Assembly (NCBI RefSeq): GCF_004364125.1
Contig: NZ_SNZV01000005.1
Span: 372,001 to 436,000, forward strand
From: Sphingobacterium paludis
Lineage (GTDB): Bacteria; Bacteroidota; Bacteroidia; Sphingobacteriales; Sphingobacteriaceae
Direction: 5' to 3'
DNA length: 64,000 nucleotides
A program made the position numbers and the translations under genes. Position 1 is the first letter of the stretch, and each line of letters opens with the position of its first letter. Below are positions 57,022 through 64,000 of this stretch, in pieces. The notes under the pieces were generated by a model. That model ran no database searches, was not told the origin of the DNA, and saw only the letters and a list, made by a program, of their open reading frames with translations.

Positions 57022-60000
57022 CTATCTAAAATTGCGGCCTTTATGAAATACGCCAGGAGTTTGTGACTCTTCAGCCTGCTGTAAATCCTGCAACCAATCA
57101 TTCAGGTTATAGCATTGTTTGACCACCACATGGATAACTTTACCCTCTATTTGCACGACGCCATTTACCAGTAATAGTTTAGCTTGTAATATTTCGCGTC
57201 TATAGCGTTCAAATACTTTTCCCCACACCACGAGATTTGCAAAACCAACCTCATCTTCGATCGTGACAAATAAAACTCCTTTTGCTGTTCCAGGTCTTTG
57301 CCGCACGGTGATCAATCCGCAAACCCTGACGGGCATACCATTTTTTACTTTCGACAGTTTATCTGTAGGCACCACATGTTTTTTGTCCAGTTTAGTCCGT
57401 AAAAAACTGACAGGGTGCGCTTTCACCGAAAGTCCCGTGGTTGCGTAATCCTGAACAACATGCTCACTGGCTGTCATCAAAGGCAGTTCCATTTGCATTT
57501 CTAGGGCACTGGCAGAGGGCTGTTCTTTAAACATCTGGATCGGCCTATCTCCCAGTGCAGCAACCTGCCATAATGCTTGCCTGCGATCAAAACCTAAGGA
57601 GCGAAATGCATCCGCGTCAGCAAGCTTTTCAAGCAGGGATAAAGAAACGATGTCTGCCAGATCCTCAATTCTTGTATACGGTGCTTTCCGATGCGCAATC
57701 ATTTGCGCTATCTCCATTTCATTAACGCCTTTGATCTGACGAAAGCCTAAGCGGAGTTTATGGAACTTTTCTCCAAAATTACCTTCTAACGTATTGTCCC
57801 ATTGCGAGAAATTAATATCCGTTGCGTTGACTTGCACGCCATGCTTCTGGGCATCGATCACTATTTGGGCGGGATGGTAAAAGCCCATGGGCTGGCTATT
57901 GAGCAAAGCGGCAGCAAACACATCCGGATAGTAACATTTAATATAGCAGGAAACGTAAACCAATAATGCAAATGAAGCGGCATGACTTTCTGGAAATCCG
58001 TAACTTCCAAACCCTTCGAGCTGCCTAAACACCCGTTGGGCAAATTCTTCGGCGTAGCCTTTTTCAAGCATACCTTTTATCATCTTTTCGCGGAAAAGGC
58101 GCACCTCGCCTTTCGACTTGAATGTGGCCATACTACGTCGTAAACCATCAGCTTCGGCTGGCGTAAAGCCTGCAGCAACAATGGCGATTTCCATCGCCTG
58201 CTCCTGAAATAAAGGAACTCCTTTTGTACGCCTTAAAATATCTCTTATTTCTTCCGAAGGATAATCTTCAGGTTCTTCACCATTTCGTCGCCGTAAATAG
58301 GGATGAACCATATCGCCTTGTATGGGCCCGGGGCGAACGATGGCTACTTCGATAACCAGATCGTAAAATTCTCTAGGTCTTAAGCGGGGCAGCATAGACA
58401 TTTGCGCTCTACTTTCAATCTGAAAGACACCCAAGGTATCTGCTTCACAGATCATATCATAAACCCGTGAATCGTCCTGCGGAATGTTGGCTAAGGTCAA
58501 CTCTTTTCCATAGTGTTTCTTGACCAGATCAAATGCTTTACGGATACAGGTCAACATACCCAACCCCAACACATCGACTTTTAAAAAGCCTAGGGCTTCC
58601 AAATCATCTTTATTCCACTCGATATTCGTGCGGTTTTCCATACGGGCATTGATGACCGGGCACAGCTCATGCATCTTTCCCTGCGTAATGACAAATCCTC
58701 CGGTGTGTTGCCCCAGCTGTCTTGGAAAGCCCAGCAGCTGCTCGCTCAGCTCAATTATTTTTCTAAAATGAGCATCCTCTGTGCTAAAACCATGTTCGGC
58801 AAATCGCGCTGCATCTATTTCACTATCCCAATGGGAACTAATCGTTTGAGACAGTCTACTTAAAGCGTCCATAGATAAGCCCATAGCTTTCCCTACATCC
58901 CGAAGTGCCCCCTTTGGCCTTTCCTGGGTCACAGTAGCGACAATAGCTGCACGTTCGCGTCCATATTTTTCATAAATATATTGAATCACTTCTTCCCGCC
59001 GCTCGTGTTCAAAATCTACATCAATATCAGGTGGTTCATCCCGAGCATCAGACATAAAACGCGCAAACAATAACTTAATCTTGGTTGGATCAACCGATGT
59101 TATACCCAAGCAATAGCACACAATGGAATTTGCTGCTGAACCCCGACCCTGGCAGAGTATGCCGCGATCACGTGCGAACTTGACATAATCATACACGGTC
59201 AGGAAATAAGAAGGATAATTTTTGCGTTGGATAAAATCAAGTTCCATTTGAATCTGTGGGCGGTATTTGATGAAATTTTCAGGACTTAATTTTTCCCCAG
59301 CCCCTTCCCACACCAGCATTTCCAATTCTTCCTGGGGTGTGCGCCCATCGCTGGTCAATTCTTCCGGGTATTGATAGGTCAATTCATCCAAAGAAAACCG
59401 ACAGGCCTCGGCCAGCTTCACTGTATTCTCCAATGCTTCCGGATAATTCCGAAATAGGCGTTCCATTTCTTCGCCCGGCTTTAGGTAGCGCTCTGCATTG
59501 GCATGCAATCGATACCCAGCCGTATGGATGGTACATTTCTCGCGGATGCAAGTGAGCACGTCACAAAGCTCTCGTCTATCCGGTTCGTGATAATGAACTT
59601 CACCCACTACAACGAGGGGCAAGCTCAGCTCCATGGCCTGCTCATGCAATCGGAAAAGCCGTTTTTGATCATCGCCGGAATACAACCGGGATATACCGAT
59701 ATAAAATTGATTTTTAAGTCTTTCAGCATACCAATATAAATCATCAGTATAGTTATTTTCTAATTTGAAAGATTCCGTTAGCTGAGCTGGAGGTACGAGT
59801 ATAAAGAGTAGATCTTCCTTCAAGGCGAGCACATCTGCTTTGTAGAGGTGGCACTTGCCTTTTTCGGCACGCTGGTTTCCGACGGACAATAGTGCACACA
59901 GCTGTGCATAGCCATTTCTGTTCCTGGGATAGGCCAACAGACTCACACCATCCAACAAATCAAGGCGACAGCCAACAACCAAGCGTAAGCCGTGCTTCTT

Positions 60001-60162
60001 TGCAGCGACGTGAGCGCGTACAATACCTGCTAGGGTATTCCGATCTGTTACACCCAAAGCTTGGTAGTGCAGGTCATGGGCTTTCTGCATCAGTTCATCC
60101 GGATGAGAAGCGCCGCGCAGAAAACTAAAATTAGTCGAGACGTTCAGTTCAATATATCCCAT
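57022..60162 (-). CDS. dnaE2: Error-prone DNA polymerase DnaE2 (ImuC)
   Basis: The protein has 1046 residues, shorter than the replicative DnaE. A PHP domain comes first (YIELNVSTNFSFLRGASHPDE). The palm has PPDIDVDFEHERREEVIQY near 379 and GILCQGRGSAANSIV. The N-terminal exonuclease of the window's other DnaE is absent. An OB-fold region ends the protein. With ImuA and ImuB it forms the mutasome that copies damaged DNA and produces mutations. It is the last gene of the imuA-imuB-dnaE2 operon, 6 bases after imuB. Confidence 0.96.
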   Translation of the reverse strand: MGYIELNVSTNFSFLRGASHPDELMQKAHDLHYQALGVTDRNTLAGIVRAHVAAKKHGLRLVVGCRLDLLDGVSLLAYPRNRNGYAQLCALLSVGNQRAEKGKCHLYKADVLALKEDLLFILVPPAQLTESFKLENNYTDDLYWYAERLKNQFYIGISRLYSGDDQKRLFRLHEQAMELSLPLVVVGEVHYHEPDRRELCDVLTCIREKCTIHTAGYRLHANAERYLKPGEEMERLFRNYPEALENTVKLAEACRFSLDELTYQYPEELTSDGRTPQEELEMLVWEGAGEKLSPENFIKYRPQIQMELDFIQRKNYPSYFLTVYDYVKFARDRGILCQGRGSAANSIVCYCLGITSVDPTKIKLLFARFMSDARDEPPDIDVDFEHERREEVIQYIYEKYGRERAAIVATVTQERPKGALRDVGKAMGLSMDALSRLSQTISSHWDSEIDAARFAEHGFSTEDAHFRKIIELSEQLLGFPRQLGQHTGGFVITQGKMHELCPVINARMENRTNIEWNKDDLEALGFLKVDVLGLGMLTCIRKAFDLVKKHYGKELTLANIPQDDSRVYDMICEADTLGVFQIESRAQMSMLPRLRPREFYDLVIEVAIVRPGPIQGDMVHPYLRRRNGEEPEDYPSEEIRDILRRTKGVPLFQEQAMEIAIVAAGFTPAEADGLRRSMATFKSKGEVRLFREKMIKGMLEKGYAEEFAQRVFRQLEGFGSYGFPESHAASFALLVYVSCYIKCYYPDVFAAALLNSQPMGFYHPAQIVIDAQKHGVQVNATDINFSQWDNTLEGNFGEKFHKLRLGFRQIKGVNEMEIAQMIAHRKAPYTRIEDLADIVSLSLLEKLADADAFRSLGFDRRQALWQVAALGDRPIQMFKEQPSASALEMQMELPLMTASEHVVQDYATTGLSVKAHPVSFLRTKLDKKHVVPTDKLSKVKNGMPVRVCGLITVRQRPGTAKGVLFVTIEDEVGFANLVVWGKVFERYRREILQAKLLLVNGVVQIEGKVIHVVVKQCYNLNDWLQDLQQAEESQTPGVFHKGRNFR

Positions 60163-60168
60163 TATTTC

Positions 60169-61671
60169 CTAAGCAAAAAAACCATGTAAATACCATTCCG
60201 ATGTTCGATCACCACGATAGTGGCCCAGCCTAAACAACCAATACCGGCTTCCACGTTCATCTTCCACATAGTAATAATCGCGGTGTTCGCCATTTTCTAA
60301 CCACCATTCGCGTTCTATGCGTTCAGGACCATCTGCTTTTTTTATATGGTGCACTTTGCTGGCATACCTAAAAAGCATAGGCGGATAATCTGGGATGGGT
60401 GCTGTAACTTCTATTCGCTGCGGGGGATGTAACAGACGCGTGGGCCGCGGTTTATCGAGGGGCCAGGCTATGCTGGGTTTTTCAGCGAAGGAATCTGCCG
60501 CTTTGATAGCGCGTTCAGGCCAATGGTGCTGATCGGGCACATACCGGTTGATAAGGCAGTTACGATCTCTACCTTTAATTCGATCCAGCAGTTCGATCAC
60601 AGCTGTGTTGGATCCGGCCAACCCATCTCGCCATAACGTTTCCTGCGATGAAGCTGCCTCATCAACCACAAGGGCTTCCAATAAAAACAACTCTATTCCC
60701 AAGGCAGGTTCTATATGCACAATTTTTTGATTGAATAAGCTACATAGGTGCGGAACATGAGCGGAAGGTCTGTTGGTGCCAATCTCTACAAAGACCTTTT
60801 TTCCGTCAATACGGTAACAGGTCAATTTGGCCTTTCGCAAACCTCTACCTTCGCTAGCGAGACGTTTGCATAAGGTTTCCAGTAAGGTATGAATAGCCAC
60901 CTCAATACCCTTCTCGGTTCGGATGGGTTCTAGGCAAGGCAATTGTTCGGCATAAGGCACAATACCTTGTAGGGGCTCTATATACTCTTCTTTGGTTCCC
61001 ATAAACTGCGCTAGACGTAGCAAAAGCGCTGCTGAAAACCTTCTTTTTAAGAGTGCGGTTGAAACGGCAGCTACGCTTCCCAGCGTGCGAAAACCCAGTT
61101 TATACAAGCGAGCTACATCATCAAATTCCAGCCTTAGGGCTTCCACAGGAAGTGCTGAAAGCATGGGCAATTGGGTATCGACCGGCACGACCGTTTTATG
61201 AGCACGGTATCGCGATGCCGCCCAAGCCGCCCCAATCGTATCGGCGCTGCTTATGCACGTTTGGTAGCCCTTTTCGCTTAATTGCGTAGCAATGGTACCG
61301 ATGTAGAGTTCTTCACTGCCCCATAAGTGCGTACAGCCGCTGCTATCCAACACGACACCGCCCCGCCCGTCCAACGCTACAGTAGGGGTAAACTTCAATA
61401 ACCATATTCCAATAGCTTTCAGCAGCTTATCACTTCGCATATCTTTATCATTCACGACATGTAGCGTGGGTAATGCGGCTTTTGCATCCGCCAGAACCAT
61501 CTGTGGAGCAACACCCATTTTTTCTGCTATTGGACTCACTGCTGTGATAACCATACGCCCTTTCTCCGGCAGCACAAATACAATAGGCTGATCAGCATAC
61601 GTTTTGTTTTTGCGCATATACCAATCTGCTAGCAGGTATGGAAACCAGATGGCTACATAACGCTTTTGCAT
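60169..61671 (-). CDS. imuB: ImuB, inactive Y-family polymerase-like protein
   Basis: The 500-residue protein has the Y-family fold (YVAIWFPYLLADWYMRKN, VVLDSSGCTHLWGSEEL, then a helix-hairpin-helix LYKLGFRTLGSVAAV). The acidic residues of active Y polymerases are missing at the first site (WFPYLLADW instead of DxDxFFASVE). Known ImuB proteins act as a hub linking ImuA, DnaE2 and the clamp. It starts 2 bases after imuA. Confidence 0.93.
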   Translation of the reverse strand: MQKRYVAIWFPYLLADWYMRKNKTYADQPIVFVLPEKGRMVITAVSPIAEKMGVAPQMVLADAKAALPTLHVVNDKDMRSDKLLKAIGIWLLKFTPTVALDGRGGVVLDSSGCTHLWGSEELYIGTIATQLSEKGYQTCISSADTIGAAWAASRYRAHKTVVPVDTQLPMLSALPVEALRLEFDDVARLYKLGFRTLGSVAAVSTALLKRRFSAALLLRLAQFMGTKEEYIEPLQGIVPYAEQLPCLEPIRTEKGIEVAIHTLLETLCKRLASEGRGLRKAKLTCYRIDGKKVFVEIGTNRPSAHVPHLCSLFNQKIVHIEPALGIELFLLEALVVDEAASSQETLWRDGLAGSNTAVIELLDRIKGRDRNCLINRYVPDQHHWPERAIKAADSFAEKPSIAWPLDKPRPTRLLHPPQRIEVTAPIPDYPPMLFRYASKVHHIKKADGPERIEREWWLENGEHRDYYYVEDERGSRYWLFRLGHYRGDRTSEWYLHGFFA

Positions 61672-61673
61672 AC

Positions 61674-62414
61674 TTATCCCACTTTTAAATCCACTACGCG
61701 TTGCTGTTCTACGCTTACCTCTTTATGGGCAAGCGTAAACTGCCCACGTTGCCAACCCACTTCCCAAGAGCCTGGATTGCCATTCCGTACTTTCAGGAGA
61801 TCAACAGACCATAAAGGGAAACCGACACCTGGCAGTCCATCTACTACCGTGCTGGGCAATGATCGCACCTGCCAGCGCGCAGCGCAAGCGGTCGCCATAT
61901 GCTGCCGGACAGCGGTACGCAAGAGTAAACCCGTCACTTTACTTTTTTCAACGGCCAATTGTAATCGACGGGACTGGATAAAATCCAAATCTTGGATCTC
62001 AGCCACGACAACTTGAATATCGGCACACTTCAAAGATTCTTCCAGCGCCCATAAGATATCTTTTTCACGCTGCATACGAATAAAAATGACCTGTTCTGGG
62101 GCAACACCAAACGTCTTTAGCGCTGGTGCATATAATTGTTGTGTACTCCCGATCCAAATACAGACCCCTCCCTGCTGCAGTAGCGTAGCAAGGAGTCCGC
62201 CTATGAATCCACTGGTAGCCGCTTCATCTTCCTGCTTATCTGCTATAAACTCGTGAATACAGCTTAACGGAAATGTTTGTCCGGGGAAAGCATGTTCCAA
62301 TAATCCCAGTCCAAGCGATTTGGAAGTTTCATCTTTTTCTTTGTAACCTTGCCAAGCCAAAATCTGCCGCTGTAAGCGGGCGACCTCGGTCCGTTGGGTT
62401 GTATGGGCTTGCAT
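61674..62414 (-). CDS. imuA: ImuA (RecA-like mutasome subunit)
   Basis: From ATG at 62414 (MQAHTTQRTEVARLQ) the product is 246 residues. This start follows a strong Shine-Dalgarno AAGGAGG eight bases upstream, unusual in Bacteroidota; an ATG at 62438 would precede it and is unlikely. IHEFIADKQEDEAATSGFIG, GGVCIWIGST and VVVAEIQDLDFIQSRRLQLA are the RecA/SulA-like core. It is the first gene of the mutasome operon and has a palindromic box at its promoter. Confidence 0.9.
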   Translation of the reverse strand: MQAHTTQRTEVARLQRQILAWQGYKEKDETSKSLGLGLLEHAFPGQTFPLSCIHEFIADKQEDEAATSGFIGGLLATLLQQGGVCIWIGSTQQLYAPALKTFGVAPEQVIFIRMQREKDILWALEESLKCADIQVVVAEIQDLDFIQSRRLQLAVEKSKVTGLLLRTAVRQHMATACAARWQVRSLPSTVVDGLPGVGFPLWSVDLLKVRNGNPGSWEVGWQRGQFTLAHKEVSVEQQRVVDLKVG

Positions 62415-62437
62415 AATAATTTCCTCCTTTCTACACA

Positions 62438-62463
62438 CAAAAGTAATACTAAATTTTTTAGTA
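62438..62463 (-). promoter_or_regulatory. imuA promoter -7 and SOS-like palindrome
   Basis: On the minus strand TACTTTTG (complement of 62438-62445) is a perfect TAnnTTTG element, 24 bases before the imuA ATG. Directly upstream lies the perfect palindrome TACTAAATTTTTTAGTA as read on the plus strand (62447-62463), in the spacer between -33 and -7. It matches 14 of 17 bases of the box at 28643-28659 with the same half-site spacing. Confidence 0.65.
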
Positions 62464-62513
62464 AATCATGTTTAAAGGTTTTTTCTTACTTTTAAGTGTT
62501 TAAACCTCTCGCT

Positions 62514-64000
62514 ATGCACTATATACGCTTTTTATACCTGGTTTCTATGCTAAGTTGTGGGTCAGGGTTTTTGGGAAACGCACAACAAAAAAATCCAAAA
62601 CCTAATATTGTATACATCATGAGTGATGACCATGCTTACCAAGCCATCAGCGCCTATGGTCATGGTTTAAATCAAACACCTCATATCGATCGATTAGCAC
62701 AAGAGGGCCTTAAGTTTACCCGCGCTACCGTAACGAATTCACTTTGTGCACCAAGCCGGGCTGTTTTGCTGACTGGAAAACACAGCTTTGTGAATGGTAA
62801 AATCGATAACATGGCAAAATTTGATTGGAACCAGGATAATTTTGCGAAGATGCTTCAAAAGCATGGTTATCAAACGGCACTGATCGGCAAAATTCATATG
62901 GATGGATTACCACAAGGCTTTGATCATTCTGCTGTTTTGATAGACCAAGGGGAATATTACAACCCAAACTTTGTTATCAACGGCCATAAACAACAGCTCA
63001 CGGGCTATGTGACAGACTTGACAACCGATATGGTCATAGACTGGATTGATAAGCGCGATTCGGAAAAGCCGTTTTGTGTGCTCTATCACCAGAAAGCTCC
63101 ACATCGGGAATGGCTGCCTGCCCTAAGGCATATTCAATCCTATACCGCAACCACCTATCCGGAACCTGCCACCTTGTTTGACGATTTTCAAGGCCGCGGC
63201 ACTGCGGCTAAATCTGCTGAAATGAATATCCTCAACCATATGAATTGGGCTGGTGATAGTAAGGTGCCGCCACCCCTAATGGATGAACTCGGACTCAAAG
63301 AGTATATGAAATGGGACAAAGCTGCTTATACGAACAACCTGGGCAGAATGACTGAAGAAGAACGAAAGTCATGGGATGCCGTATACAACCCTATCATGGA
63401 AACATTCAAGGCCCAGTATCCTAACATGACTAGTCGGGAGCTTTTGCAATGGCGCTACCAGCGGTATATGCAGGATTACATGGGTACTGTGGCAGCTGTC
63501 GATGAAGGGGTTGGCAAGCTACTGGATTATCTAAAGGCTAACGGACTGGAGGAGAATACTATTGTCATCTACACCTCTGATCAAGGTTTCTATTTGGGTG
63601 AGCATGGCTGGTTTGATAAGCGCTTTATGTATGAAGAGTCTCTGCGCACTCCCCTGCTGATCCGCTATCCAAAAGAAATTCCCGCTGGAAAAACATCAAA
63701 TGCATTGGTGCAGAACCTCGATTTTGCTCCCACACTGTTGGATTTTGCGGGTGTTGAGATCCCGGCAGACATACAAGGTGAATCATTCCGCACGCTCGCT
63801 GCTGGAAAAGACAGTTTATGGAGAGACGCCGTTTATTATACTTACTATGAATATCCTAGTATTCATATGGTGAAAAGGCACTATGGCATCCGTACCGATC
63901 GTTATAAGCTTATCCATTTTTATTATGATGTGGATGAATGGGAACTGTATGATCTGGAAAAGGATCCAAACGAACTTAGCAATGTTTATGAGGATCCGGA
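62514..64000 (+). CDS. Sulfatase, cut by window edge
   Basis: A frame from ATG at 62514 runs open to the window end (495 codons). The signal peptide (MHYIRFLYLVSMLSCGSGFL) ends near residue 24. NIVYIMSDDHAYQA supplies the metal Asp pair, and SLCAPSRAVLLTGKH has Cys78 in CxPSR, the residue converted to formylglycine. YTSDQGFYLGEHGWFDKRFM is the second metal site. It removes sulfate from a glycan or other ester in the periplasm. A maturase (anSME) gene is not in view. It is divergent from imuA. Confidence 0.93.
   Translation, partial: MHYIRFLYLVSMLSCGSGFLGNAQQKNPKPNIVYIMSDDHAYQAISAYGHGLNQTPHIDRLAQEGLKFTRATVTNSLCAPSRAVLLTGKHSFVNGKIDNMAKFDWNQDNFAKMLQKHGYQTALIGKIHMDGLPQGFDHSAVLIDQGEYYNPNFVINGHKQQLTGYVTDLTTDMVIDWIDKRDSEKPFCVLYHQKAPHREWLPALRHIQSYTATTYPEPATLFDDFQGRGTAAKSAEMNILNHMNWAGDSKVPPPLMDELGLKEYMKWDKAAYTNNLGRMTEEERKSWDAVYNPIMETFKAQYPNMTSRELLQWRYQRYMQDYMGTVAAVDEGVGKLLDYLKANGLEENTIVIYTSDQGFYLGEHGWFDKRFMYEESLRTPLLIRYPKEIPAGKTSNALVQNLDFAPTLLDFAGVEIPADIQGESFRTLAAGKDSLWRDAVYYTYYEYPSIHMVKRHYGIRTDRYKLIHFYYDVDEWELYDLEKDPNELSNVYEDP

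Overview
The window comes from a Bacteroidota chromosome, most likely a Sphingobacteriaceae member (Sphingobacterium or Pedobacter type). The evidence is the gene families (PCMD lipoproteins, PorT-type barrels, a 1474-residue DnaE carrying its own exonuclease, monomeric Icd, subclass A2-like beta-lactamase) and promoters of the Bacteroidota form TTG-N19/20-TAnnTTTG, several of which can be read directly. The genus is inferred. Most of the window is ordinary core chromosome with short operons separated by hairpin terminators.

Layout. 0-5.1 kb: a cut-off lipoprotein, a small secreted Cys-containing protein, and a minus-strand operon (MscS channel, PCMD lipoprotein, outer-membrane barrel). 5.1-10.3 kb: a decayed accessory island with fragments of an AraC regulator, a tRNA 3' end, an HxlR regulator, an outer-membrane barrel and a tyrosine recombinase, plus a broken IS3-family element. 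It also holds an intact SDR/HxlR divergent pair, an intact DUF1778/GNAT toxin-antitoxin pair and tRNA-Thr. 10.5-22.7 kb: clpB, an aspartyl protease with a PDZ domain, two L,D-transpeptidases, a quinone-reductase/AraC divergent pair, icd and a two-gene redox operon. 22.8-29 kb: rimP-nusA-infB and a LexA-like S24 repressor divergent from a GIY-YIG protein. 29-42 kb: a metallopeptidase/beta-propeller/barrel protein, a class A PBP, rpoN, dinB, a porin, lpxB, two secreted proteins and trxA. 42-51 kb: dnaE, aminopeptidase P and an S9 peptidase. 51-57 kb: repeats, a DinB-fold protein, the aguB-aguA putrescine genes, a DUF4230 protein and a class A beta-lactamase. 57-64 kb: imuA-imuB-dnaE2 and a cut-off sulfatase.

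Main regulatory observation. A 17-bp palindrome of the form TACTAA-N5-TTAGTA lies next to the -7 element of imuA. A near-identical copy (14 of 17 bases) lies in front of the XRE/S24 repressor gene 34 kb away. That repressor has the Ser143/Lys182 dyad and an Ala106-Gly107 bond expected of a self-cleaving LexA-type protein. The simplest reading is an SOS-like circuit in which this repressor controls itself, perhaps the adjacent GIY-YIG gene, and the ImuA-ImuB-DnaE2 mutasome. A weaker half-match lies upstream of dinB.

A second observation is a roughly 60-nt element present three times (51996, 55510, 55841). It has a conserved AT-rich leader and a hairpin whose stem sequence changes with pairing kept. 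Overlapping divergent promoters with embedded palindromes (6730-6766 and 17502-17546) and a palindrome over the toxin-antitoxin promoter are also readable. No CRISPR array, rRNA or intact prophage was found.
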